Assembly (NCBI GenBank): GCA_950097015.1
Contig: CATNEN010000031.1
Span: 1 to 64,000 of the forward strand
DNA length: 64,000 bases
Direction of reading: 5' to 3'
Origin: Macrostomum hystrix
Lineage: Eukaryota; Platyhelminthes; Macrostomidae
Of this stretch, positions 26,564 to 35,852 are shown in pieces. A program made the translations under genes and the position numbers. Each line of letters starts with the position of its first letter. Positions within the stretch are counted from its first letter, which is position 1. The notes under the pieces were generated by a model. It saw only the letters and a program-made list of their open reading frames with translations, did not search any database and had not been told where the DNA came from.

Positions 26564-26856
26564 CTTAGTTTAATCTCAATGCTAAACAATTTATTGTACT
26601 CGTAGATTCGCAGTAATTTAATCCCCGGCATGGCCCAGCCAACAGTCTATGGCTGTCATTTAACTGGCCGGGCCAAGAAATCAGTAATTTAATTGACCGG
26701 GCAATTAAACGCCATATAGCAAAATTCAAAGTTAAGGATAAGCAGAACATAATGAACAGTAATTTATTAGCATGACAGAACAGCACGAACTCAACAGCTG
26801 GCAGATAGACATCACAAGAATTGTTACACGAAATTGTCAAGTCTACACGCTCTTCA
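26564..26856. other. Unique sequence between satellite edge and recombinase gene
   Basis: The satellite stops within the motif GTCTAGCTTCTT and gives way to unrelated sequence. No repeat or convincing gene is visible. A 91-residue minus-strand frame here has no recognisable features and is not called. The stretch probably holds the 3' untranslated region of the recombinase gene on the minus strand. Confidence 0.5.
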
Positions 26857-28386
26857 TTAGTCGAAATAGATCACTACCTTGTTGTTAGCTCCGTCAGCTT
26901 CTATTCTCATTTTCTTGCCTTTCGGTTCCAAAACAGAAATTCCAACCTTCTCTAGCGCGACGACATCCGTTTTCTTGGCGTCGGGAGTCACCAGAGGCGT
27001 CTCTGGACCATCCACAGCCAGAGCCACAGCAAGAGCCGCTTCATTGGCGTTGGGAGCCACCAGAGGCGTCTCTGGACCGTCCACAGCCAGAGCCACAGCA
27101 AGAGCCGCTTCATTGGCGTTGGGAGCCACCAGAGGCGTCTCTAGACCATCCACAGCCAGAGCCACAGCGAGAGCCGCTTCATTGGCGTCGGAAGTCTTGC
27201 TCGTCGAATTCCCGCCAATGATGGCACTAGTACGACGTTGCATGCTAACAGACATGCCAATGTAGCGTTCAACGGCACTACTACTATGACCTGTGATCCG
27301 ACAAATGTCCGCGCGTTCAATGCCAGCGTCGTGTAGTCGGGTAGCAGTTGTCTTCCGCAAGCTCTGGTTGGTGTACCGTCCAGAATCTTCCGGCACCGCC
27401 TTATACATCAGGTTGGACTCAAGTCCGGCCAAAGAGTGTCGACCCATCGGCGTTTTCATGAACCATCCACCAGACTTTCCCGGAGCCCAGAACCGATTAG
27501 GCGACAAAAACAGCGCTTGGTCACAGTCCTCAGGTCGCTTCGCGATGTAAGCCTTATAGATGCACACGATGCATCGCTCATTTCCATCAGAATGGAATGC
27601 ACGGACGACCTTCGGATCCCGTCGCAACCCTTTCAGTCCGCCCTGGTGTGTCTTCGTCACAGAATTGTGCACGTACTTAAGGCACTCGCTCCCATCGACG
27701 CAATCCAGTCGAATCTGCTTCTCAAATTGCAAATCTCTGAGCTCAGAACCACCACGCAAAGCAAAGCCAACAAGCCACACAATCGCATTGGACAGAGCTT
27801 GAGGTGTCGACTCTCCAAGAAGTTCGGAGCCCCAGAGGCCGTCCTCGACAGACCACGGAATTGCTTCAGCTCGACGGAGTCCAGCACATTTTCCATCCCT
27901 CGTTGACAGCTTCATCGAGGCATCCAACGCTCGTCGACTCTCGCAAAATTCAGGATCCTTCCAGAAACTCCAATCCTTCTTTAGGGTGTTTTGAAAGTAG
28001 TACTGGATCATCGAAAACAGGTCTTTTAACGTCGATGCGGTGTATCGTTCGCCTTCGTGGGTTCGCACTTCAAATACAAAAAACTTAAGCAGGAAGTTCA
28101 GATCAGCTTTGCTCATTTCTTCGCAACTCTTAATCACCATCAGACCAGGAGCAGATCCATCAGCCCAAGCAGTCTTCTTGGCCTCGTGCCATGCGGTAAA
28201 GACGCTCATAGCCCAATCGGCCTTTTTCCTCGTTGACGCAGGTGCGCTTGCCAACAGCTCTCTTTCAATGTCTTCATTTGTCATCATCTTGAAGCGTTGG
28301 ACTCCTTCGTGCTTCTCTTCGTAGAATTCGAGCAGCTCAGCAGATATAAAAAACTCCGACGGGTCTAAAGACGCTCTGCTTTCCAT
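26857..28386 (-). CDS. Crypton-like tyrosine recombinase (DUF3504-type), apparently intact
   Basis: An intronless 509-residue protein. The N-terminal half (about residues 30-200) has the helical core-binding layout of metazoan Crypton-derived/DUF3504 proteins. The C-terminal half carries the catalytic signature: Arg at about 211 in FALRGGSEL, a Lys in VTKTHQGG, NQSLRKTTATRL with Arg at about 344 (Gln replaces the usual His of HxxR), ITGHSS with a His at about 366, and Tyr at about 375 in VERYIG. After the catalytic domain come three tandem 23-residue repeats (ANEAALAVALAVDG then ETPLVAPN) and a basic-acidic tail. Such enzymes cut and rejoin DNA through a phosphotyrosine. It could be a mobile Crypton or a domesticated gene; no terminal repeats were found, as expected for Cryptons. 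The start is the ATG at 28386. The absence of breaks suggests recent activity or selection. Confidence 0.85.
   Translation of the reverse strand: MESRASLDPSEFFISAELLEFYEEKHEGVQRFKMMTNEDIERELLASAPASTRKKADWAMSVFTAWHEAKKTAWADGSAPGLMVIKSCEEMSKADLNFLLKFFVFEVRTHEGERYTASTLKDLFSMIQYYFQNTLKKDWSFWKDPEFCESRRALDASMKLSTRDGKCAGLRRAEAIPWSVEDGLWGSELLGESTPQALSNAIVWLVGFALRGGSELRDLQFEKQIRLDCVDGSECLKYVHNSVTKTHQGGLKGLRRDPKVVRAFHSDGNERCIVCIYKAYIAKRPEDCDQALFLSPNRFWAPGKSGGWFMKTPMGRHSLAGLESNLMYKAVPEDSGRYTNQSLRKTTATRLHDAGIERADICRITGHSSSAVERYIGMSVSMQRRTSAIIGGNSTSKTSDANEAALAVALAVDGLETPLVAPNANEAALAVALAVDGPETPLVAPNANEAALAVALAVDGPETPLVTPDAKKTDVVALEKVGISVLEPKGKKMRIEADGANNKVVIYFD
26990..27200. repeat. 69-bp tandem repeat within the recombinase coding region
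   Basis: Three copies of a 69-bp unit (containing TCATTGGCGTTGGGAGCCACC and GAGCCACAGC) keep the reading frame and encode three 23-residue repeats rich in Ala, Val and Leu near the C-terminus. The copies differ at only a few bases, so the expansion looks young. Confidence 0.85.
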
Positions 28387-29300
28387 GCCAATTGATTCAG
28401 TTGAACAGCCGAGTAAACTGTCTTTTTGGACATAAACAGCTAACTATGTAGCCTCGCAGAATATCTTCACGGCCAAAGTCAACTTTCTGGAGGGTTCCAG
28501 GCTGTACCAAGCCTAAGATTAAATATACCCCCCAAAAGCGTTGTCTATGGCCATGAAGTCGGCTGAGGACTCGTTTCTTGGCCGAGGCGATTATCTTATA
28601 CAAAATATTGACAAAAATGCCTTGCGATAATCTGATTGGTACCATAAACGATCTAATACTGGGTCAGCTTTTCGATTGATACTCGTAATTTCATTGCAGC
28701 TTCGCAATAAGCCGTAAAAATAAACGGCTTTTCAAAATTTAATATATAGTAGTTTAGCCTCATATTCTCATAGCTGATTAGCCATAATCTCATAGTAACT
28801 ATGTTATTTTCTCATAATGGGCTTTGTAATAATCTAATTGCAGTTTAGTCATAATCTTGCAGCTTAAACAGCTTAGCAATCTCATTGCAGCTTGACTTGA
28901 GTTCGTTTCAGTTGAGTTACAATTAGCTAATGAATTTCGGTCTTTGTGAATAATTTTCTTTAAACAAATGGGCACAATATTCGTGACACGAATTAAGCTA
29001 TCTCATGCATTTAAAATGTATCGACAGGCGAGTAACGTTGTTTAGCAATCGGGCATGGAGCTCTCAGTAAAAATAGTTTTTTTCCAGTACATGCCTATTT
29101 TAATTTGGCCTGGAGCAAAGAAGCCAGTATGGGTGGATAATTCAGTCAGCCAAGTTCAAAATTGAAATGGATTGTTTTGTAAATCTGGGCTATAGCAATA
29201 TACCCCGTTTATTCAAAATGCTTTTCCAATTACGTTACTTGCGCAATCGTTCAGTCACATTATACTAAATCTCTAAGGTGTGTGTTTGACCGGTATATCA
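28387..29300. other. AT-rich non-coding stretch
   Basis: Upstream flank of the recombinase gene on the minus strand. It contains dispersed short variants of CTCATAATCT and TTGCAGCTT around 28,680-28,900 that look like decayed short repeats. No convincing coding region is visible. Confidence 0.4.
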
Positions 29301-29415
29301 ATTTCACTCTTCCACCAAAAAACGGTTTGGAATGACCAAGACAGGTGGAAAAGCATCACAAAAGCGACTTAAATTTTGATTTTGAGTTCTAAAAAGTGCA
29401 CAGTGAAAACGGACT

Positions 29416-29640
29416 GTGGAGAGCATTGAAACGACACCTGCAGTTTTTGCGATTTGGCTGACGAAAACGCTTAACAATTCGTCAGAATCTGCCCCGCTCT
29501 TCACGCGGGCCGGATTTGACACACCCGGCCTTTTGACTTTCTTGGGACACATCACCATCAATGATGCATGCAAACGCGATCAGGTCATGCGTTACCTTCT
29601 TGCCACTCACAGCCGAACTTCCCAATCTAAGGAGCAACAT
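29416..29640 (+). other. Possible coding exon, unassigned
   Basis: An open frame reads through TPAVFAIWLTKTLNN and FTRAGFDTPGLLTFLGHI, with a composition more protein-like than its surroundings. I could not assign it to a family or place convincing splice sites around it. It may be an exon of a decayed gene or chance. It precedes a short simple repeat and the glycosyltransferase gene. Confidence 0.2.
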
Positions 29641-29805
29641 AGCTGCTGGCAAATCCGAGGGACCAGCCTTGGAGACGCCAACAATTCATCCATGACGGTG
29701 CATCGGTACGTACCCGTACGTACATCGTCATGGGGTTTGCGGAATTGGCGGTCTCGCCTTCCCGCCGTGTCCCCTCCATGACGTTGACTCCCAGCACCTA
29801 AGGCA

Positions 29806-29856
29806 AAGTCAAAGTCAAAGTCAAAGTCAAAGTCGGAGTCATAGTCAAAGTCAAGT
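29806..29856. repeat. Short simple repeat, AAAGTC units
   Basis: About eight copies of a 6-bp AAAGTC-type unit with a few variants (CGGAGTC, ATAGTC). The open frames across it, such as an Asp/Phe-rich one on the minus strand, are by-products. Confidence 0.85.
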
Positions 29857-29959
29857 ATTGTTGAAACTCTCCCGTCTGTTTTCAATATTCCAAAGAAGAT
29901 ATTGTCTGAAATGTCTATTATCTTGGAAAAAGGCTTTCTGTTTTAATCAATTCTGTAGA

Positions 29960-29970
29960 GAGTTATAAAA
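29960..29970 (+). promoter_or_regulatory. Possible TATA box for the glycosyltransferase gene
   Basis: GTTATAAAACC lies about 370 bp upstream of the chosen glycosyltransferase ATG. If it is used, it would give a 5' untranslated region of roughly 340 bp. A 75-residue frame with a hydrophobic segment (KKFLLLCSLLIFLGVCFLY) starts at 29998; it could be an upstream reading frame. Position alone supports this call. Confidence 0.25.
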
Positions 29971-30338
29971 CCAACTCAGTTTAAACATTCAAAAATCATG
30001 CTTCTTTTGACTCAAGCAATCGCAGCCATGCCTTTTCTGACCACCTGCAAGATCCAAGAAAAGAAATTCCTACTATTATGTTCATTGTTAATATTTCTGG
30101 GTGTATGTTTTTTATATCCAGCTAAAGGAATATATCAGCGACTGCTTGCAATGGGCTTTCAGGTTGAATTTCTCTTAGTTACTCTAACTCAGTATAATTT
30201 GGATCAATCGCATTGTTGTACGTAAAATGCGTATGAATATTTTGTGTGTATATACATGTATATATTCCGCCAACAAAGTTGAGCGCACGCCCCATACAAT
30301 AGCCAAAGAGGTAGTTGTATCTCGAGATTAACAAAAAC

Positions 30339-31627
30339 ATGAGAACTATTCGTCGATTGCAATTGTCCTGCATTCTTGCTTTCGTGGCTGTAGTAATTAT
30401 TGCTGCCCTTCACGATCAGGTTGGTTTTTTGAAGACTATGGAATTAGAAAAATCTGGAAAAATGTGTAAAAAAAACTTTGTCGAAGTACAAAGTAAAGTG
30501 TTCAGTAATTCAAAAATTTTACCGGCAAATGCACCTAAGTCGGCGCCCATAATCCGATCGGCGCACCTGGCGGAGTTTTCGTACATCCATTGGCCAGAAT
30601 CATGCAGTGACAAAGAGACACAGCTTCTACTTTTGGGAGCTGTAATTTCGACACCGATCGACTATACTAGGAGAAAGCACCTTCGACGGCTTTACATGTC
30701 CCAAAGAGAGTACTTAGGATTTCGATTTCGATGGATATTTATTCTTGGCAGTGTTCAAAACGCCAAGTTACAACAGAAGATTGATAAAGAAAGCTATCGA
30801 CTTGGTGATATCGTGCAGCTCGATTTCCGAGACTCATATGAAAACTTAACATTAAAGACTCTTACTGCAATCGATTGGGCAGCTAGCGCATGTCCTGAAG
30901 CGAAGTTCTTTTTAAAGACAGACACAGACTGCATGGTAAACCCTTTTCGCATCGTAGACTATCTTGGACAGCTCACATTGTCTGACTCGCGCTTGCTGTA
31001 CGCTGGAAGCATTCCGCGTTGGCTCGAGCCAAACCGACACAGCGGAGTAGAAAAATGGCGTGTCAGCTACCAAAACTATCCCCTCGCTAAGTACCCGCGG
31101 TACGCAAACGGTATGTTTTGGGTGGTAAATGTGGTAAATTTGAAGTAAAAGTATGGTGTCTATCCAGCTTTAAAGCACCAGTTTTATACGCGTAAATAAA
31201 TTACGCTATATGCACGCTCGTACACGAGCAGAAGCTATAAATCGAGAACTTTATATTCAAAGCGGGAAGTACGACGTATTTATCTAGCCAATGGTTTTAG
31301 GTGTCATTTCTCGCCGTTCAAATAATTTCAGGTCCAGGTTATCTGCTCTCTCGCTCTGCATTAAATACTTTGCTGGAAGCCAGTGATGCCACATTTCCAA
31401 TGCGCCTAGAGGATGTGTACATGGGACTCTGTGCATCGAGAGCTGGTTTAAGACCAAAAAACCAACCGAGCTTCGTAATACATCCATACAGCTACTCAAA
31501 CTGGTGCGAGTATCAAAATGGTCTTGTAATACACCAAGTGCTAGGTTCTGAAATGACAGACATATGGAAGCAAATGCTGGCGCATAAAGATTCCACACGG
31601 TCCACAAAAGAGTGTCCTCTGAATTAG
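30339..31627 (+). CDS. Glycosyltransferase family 31 (beta-1,3-galactosyltransferase-like), two exons
   Basis: Exon 1 is 30339-31110 (donor GTATGT) and exon 2 is 31332-31627 (acceptor TTTCAG). The phases agree, giving a 355-residue protein. The layout is a type II Golgi enzyme: a short basic N-terminus, a membrane anchor at about residues 9-24, a stem, then the catalytic domain. Family hallmarks are the DTD metal/nucleotide-sugar motif at residues 195-197 (in FFLKTDTDC), YANGPGYLLS spanning the splice junction, and EDVYMGLCASRAGL from about residue 284. The family transfers galactose or N-acetylhexosamine in beta-1,3 linkage from UDP-sugar to glycoproteins or lipids in the Golgi; the exact acceptor cannot be inferred. 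Length and motifs are complete, so it is likely functional. Confidence 0.88.
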
Positions 31628-32239
31628 GCGCTTTAAGATTTTAGGAATCCCACAGATAGTAGTGAGCTCCTATAGACTAGGATTGAGAAGGAACCGTGTT
31701 AATCATTATGTGGATCCTGATTATATAATATAGCACTTACAAAGCTTTTTCGGTATATCGATATATCGATATATAAAGCGTATCATCTATCCTCTAATAA
31801 GTAGTTCAATAATATTATTTTGATTGAATATATATATATATTATTTAATATTCGTTTCGTATCGTGTGACCTTTAACGCACTTCATAAGAAAAAAAGCAG
31901 AAACGTTTCTTATTCGAAAATTACGAGTAATTAATTTTTGTCCGAAAAGTTACCGTACAATTCGAACAATTCAAATGTGCTTGTATATGATTGTCCACAT
32001 CCTAATAATAATTAGTGGCATGAGATATAAGCGCATAGCTCACAAAAATACCGCGCCAAATACGATGTTTAAACATTAGTTTAACTTTATTTGGAAATTT
32101 AGTTTACAAGCTTAATCTTAAAAGGTAAACGTTGCTCAAATTTATAGGTAACGAGAAAAACTGCTCATTTTGGTTGTTGGTTGGTTGCAGGATTTCGTCT
32201 TAACTTTCTTCTCAGTTGCCTCAAACTGAGGAATAAATG
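31628..32239. other. AT-rich intergenic stretch
   Basis: No gene seen. It includes an ATATATCGATATATCGATAT alternating tract near 31,755 and a TA run near 31,830. It probably contains the glycosyltransferase 3' untranslated region. Confidence 0.5.
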
Positions 32240-33262
32240 GTATATATTTCCCATTTATTGTGTTGTGTTGCGGGCAAAGGCTCGAGGTGTCTCGTTTATT
32301 GACCAAGGCGAAGCCTTTTACATTTTGTGGCCCGCAAGAGGTGTGCCAGGCCTTTTTTGATGTGCTGGGCACAGTGAAGTGCCAGCGGCCGTCTAAAGCG
32401 ATGACTTTCCTTAGTGTGGAGCTCGATGCTGTCAACGGTGTGAAGCGGCTTCCAGATAAGAAGGTGGAGAGACTGCTGGAAGAGTTGGACAGCACTGCGG
32501 CCAAAGACCTCATCAGCAAGCAAGTTCTGCAGCAGCTAATCGGCAGCTAGTTGACGCCGGTCGACGACGTAGAGCCATTTCTCCATGAGCTGATTTTGTG
32601 TTGCAACGGAGTGGCCTCCAGCAAACGAGTTGAGGTTGATGCTGCCCTGCGAAACCAGCTGCTCTGGTGGAAGACTGCCCTTTTAGGTAGGAGGTGGATG
32701 GCGCTGTGGTTTAACGGTGATTTCGATGTGGCGATCGAGTCGGATGCGTGTCTGGTGGGCGGTGCTTCGGTTGCGGTGGTTGCCAGGAAGCAAGAGCGAC
32801 TGGCGCTACGTGAATTGGGATCTGGACGCTGAGGTGGCCTTCCGGGACCTGTCAACTACAAGGAGGCTGCTGTTTCTCTAATGGCGTTGCTGTAGTGGCG
32901 CGAGTGTCTGTGTAATTGCCGGCTGTGCATCTACTGGGATTATTTTGCGGCGTGCTGTATTATCAACAATGGGGTCTCTAAGTGTCCGCTGCTGATGCGG
33001 CTGTTGCAGACTGGCGCTGCTGTGTATTCGTCAGAACATTCTGTTGCGCGCTTATCACGTCCCGGAGTCGTATCAAATTTTCGCCGACGCTGCGTCTCGG
33101 CTGCATGATCCCAATCAGCTGTTGGACTTTGTGCTGCGCTACTATGGTCCGCTAATGGGCCTCACCACGTGTACGATTGCCTCGCATGCGCTTTCTGCTG
33201 CCACCTTCGCTTTTCTCTGTTTTCAGGTCGCCAGGCTGCGCCAGACCACCTCATTCGTCGTG
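32240..33262 (+). pseudogene. DIRS-type retrotransposon reverse transcriptase/RNase H fragment
   Basis: Three frames together trace the C-terminal part of a DIRS-like polymerase. MTFLSVELDAV then KRLPDKKVERL matches the conserved FLGxELD segment after the RT palm. FDVAIESDACLVGGASV resembles the first RNase H aspartate region. NYKEAAVSLMALL resembles the glutamate region. INNGVSKCPLLMRLL and LRAYHVPESYQIFADAASRL resemble the end of RNase H. Stops and frameshifts break it, for example after residue LIGS at 32548-32550. The 5' half (gag, RT fingers and palm with the catalytic aspartates) is missing. It ends exactly where the left arm of the inverted-repeat cassette begins. DIRS elements pair such a polymerase with a tyrosine recombinase, which fits the neighbouring gene. 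Confidence 0.72.
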
Positions 33263-33560
33263 CCCTAGAAGGCGCACCTTGCAGCTCATTTATAAATATT
33301 TTTGCCTGCCTGGAAATACCCATTTCGCCAAATAAAACCTAACAGCTAAATTTACCGAGTTGGGTTGATTAGAAAACATCCGAAAAAGTTATTAACTTTT
33401 CAAGTATGAAAATTTAGGCGCGTTTCAGGAAAATGTCCCCCTTTAATGTGCCCTGCAGGGGAACTAATGCCCCCCAGCAAGCAACTAATGGCCCCCCAAC
33501 AAGAAATAAATACCCCCTTTAGCAGCCAATCAATGTCCACACTTGTCAGAGACCCTCGAT
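33263..33560 (+). repeat. Left inverted-repeat arm
   Basis: 298 bp, the reverse complement of 34904-35201. Mismatches I can see include TTTCAGGAAAATG against TTTCAGGAGAATG and AGCAGCCAATC against AGCAGCAAATC, so identity is about 99%. The arm contains short internal motifs of the form AACTAATGCCCCCC repeated with variation. The near-identity implies a recent origin or ongoing conversion between arms. Confidence 0.93.
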
Positions 33561-33683
33561 AAATCATGCCATCGCGATGTTATATCATAATATCCTCATA
33601 ATCCTTGATAAATAATGCTTTCCATCGATACGCAGAGTGCTTGTGCTTGATGACTGACCACGCTCGACGTAGAGGCATGTAGA

Positions 33684-35018
33684 CTATCTGTGATAGCCGA
33701 AGACAATGCGCGCTTCTGGGCCACCGTTGTCCGCTTTGTATAACGGACAACTACCCACTTTTTTGTGCCCAGAGACGGTTTGAATCGCTTCGGCACTGAA
33801 TCTAGCAGAGGACAGGTTTGTTATGGTTGTTGCGAGGATCGAATGGTTGGTGTAGTCCCGCGAGAGCCTGGCCGCTTTCGAGATCGTCTTCATCATGCTG
33901 GCCAATGTGTTCTTGCCCAATACATCCTTTGGGCAATACCATGCTCCATTCTGCCACTTGACGGCAGACCTGGGAAACAGAGAGCCGTTCTCAGATGGAA
34001 GCTTCGAAAGATACATTTTGATCCCTTCAACTGGGCACATAGATTTGTCTTGCACAGGAAAAATCCCAATCTTCCGATTGGACCGAGGGGCATCGGCGGA
34101 CACACACTTTTCTTTCTTTTCTTTCTGCTAGTCAACGCACGTCATACCTCCGGTGGATTCCCGCAGAATGACATCTTTTTTCTCAAGCGCTCGAATCCAT
34201 TCACGTCCACGAAAGGCAAAGTGCGAGCTCAGGACAAAGAAGACTTCCTGTTGCAGTTTCGTTGGCGAGCTCCGGTCAAAGTACGCATGCAACAACGCCA
34301 AATCTTCAGGCTCCAATGCTCGATACCCACCGTCACCATCCATCACCGAAACAGGTTTCTTCAGTGAGTACGTAAGATCAGCTTTGAAAGTCTTCTCAAA
34401 AGCGCTAAATTCAACATTGCCGATGATATCCAAGCCTCGTAAATTCTTCAAATACCGGTAGATTCCTGCGCGCATGCATACCAGCGAACTGCAACTGTGC
34501 GCCGTTCCATCATCCTTTTTAACCACTGAAAAATACAGGCGCAGATAGTGACATAAATATCGAGTCGGTATTGTCATAAGTTGCGATGGCAGTCCTCGAT
34601 CGTCAAGAAATTTTCGGAAACGAGCGGCGTACGTAGCTGTTGCCTTCTCAGTAGACCAGACTTTGCCTAAGTCCTCCATCTTGGCAATTTCATTCAGGTC
34701 TTCGTCAGTCAAAGCCTTACATGTGGACACTTCAGCCAGAAAACTCTCAATCATTTCCGTCTCAAGTACTGGCAGTCCCGTGGACTGATATACAGCTTCT
34801 TCCTCGCGCCGTCCATCACTAAGCGTGGTCACGAATTGAAGTTCGTCCGATGAGAGACCAGAAATTTCTTTCTCTAAAATTGCTTTGTAGTTCAGCATGG
34901 TCGATCGAGGGTCTCTGACAAGTGTGGACATTGATTTGCTGCTAAAGGGGGTATTTATTTCTTGTTGGGGGGCCATTAGTTGCTTGCTGGGGGGCATTAG
35001 TTCCCCTGCAGGGCACAT
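33684..35018 (-). pseudogene. Tyrosine recombinase of the inverted-repeat cassette, one in-frame stop and a lost catalytic Arg
   Basis: Read from the ATG at 35018 (inside the right arm), or from the ATG at 34898 just inside the arm's inner edge, a single frame runs to 33684 broken only by an amber codon at 34128-34130. The N-terminal part is the helical core-binding region (residues LEKEISGLSSDE onwards). SSHFAFRGREWI has the first catalytic Arg. After the stop, NHSILATTIT occupies the HxxR position, with Leu where the family has Arg. VSGHKKV supplies the later His and CPLY the nucleophile Tyr. The family is DUF3504/Crypton- or DIRS-like. The stop and the Arg-to-Leu change make this copy probably inactive, though it is otherwise well preserved. 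Confidence 0.8.
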
Positions 35019-35201
35019 TAAAGGGGGACATTCTCCTGAAACGCGCCTAAATTTTCATACTTGAAAAGTTAATAACTTTTTCGGATGTTTTCTAATCAAC
35101 CCAACTCGGTAAATTTAGCTGTTAGGTTTTATTTGGCGAAATGGGTATTTCCAGGCAGGCAAAAATATTTATAAATGAGCTGCAAGGTGCGCCTTCTAGG
35201 G
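34904..35201 (-). repeat. Right inverted-repeat arm
   Basis: Reverse complement of the left arm. The inner edge is ATCGAGGGTCTCTGACA and the outer edge GGTGCGCCTTCTAGGG. The recombinase frame starts within or just beside it, so the arm may carry the promoter. Related GGGCATTAGTTC motifs continue outside the arm near 35,270-35,290. Confidence 0.93.
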
Positions 35202-35852
35202 GACAGTTTTTTACTGCAATAGGGGTACATTGTTGTCTATTAATGGGAAAAATCTGTTTTCAGTTACTGCTGATGGGCATTAGTTCTGTGCTGCTGGGGG
35301 GGCAATCGGTTTTCTGCTCCTGGGAGGGAACATTTTCGTCTGCTAAGGAGTGGAGGGATTTTATTTTTGCCACTCGCAGGGAGTCTAAATATTCAGTAAT
35401 ATGCTATTTCCGTTTCCGCTGTATATAGGTATATAGGTAGGTATTCACGACTATTTTCTTTTGGATCTTATTTCCAGACAGAAAACACTTCATGTGGAGC
35501 AAGTAACTAACTTTTCTTGTTTTGAGAATTTCACCGGCTGACGAGCTCATGAATATGAATAGTTACTCGTATCAACAAACGCGAACGACGAAATTATTTA
35601 ACCTGCTTAACACGATGCGTGAGTATATGCATGTTAAATGAGGGTATGTTTAGCCAAATTTAACAAAAGCAGTCAGCTTTGATTGGCTGAGATGCAATTT
35701 CAGCCATCTTATTTGCTGTCGTGCTATGTAACCTTGCCAACAAGCATTTTCCCACAGCATTGTGGGCATTATTTGTTTCTTCCACAGCATTGCCCCATCA
35801 AGATATCCAGGATACAGTGAAAAATTTTAGCACTAGGCAGTAGTAAAAAATC
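35202..35852. other. Flank between cassette and TSP1 gene
   Basis: The first 230 bp hold G-rich motifs resembling those in the inverted arms (GGGCATTAGTTCTGTGCTGC, then a G7 run), so the element may once have extended further. The remainder is AT-rich, with a repeated CACAGCATTG motif at 35,754 and 35,782. It is the presumed promoter region of the TSP1 gene. No gene seen. Confidence 0.4.

Larger units (their letters stand above)
33263..35201. mobile_element. 1.94-kb cassette: tyrosine recombinase between 298-bp inverted repeats
   Basis: The stretch from CCCTAGAAGGCGCACC at 33263 to GGTGCGCCTTCTAGGG at 35201 is bounded by inverted arms of equal length with only a few mismatches. The only gene inside is a minus-strand tyrosine recombinase. 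No target duplication is visible outside the arms, as expected for tyrosine-recombinase mobility. It could be a terminal piece of a DIRS-like element whose interior inverted, or a free-standing recombinase element with long inverted ends. Confidence 0.75.

Noticed and set aside
26879-28324. Plus-strand frames opposite the Crypton-like gene
   Set aside because: They are antisense shadows of a long coding region with clear catalytic motifs on the minus strand.
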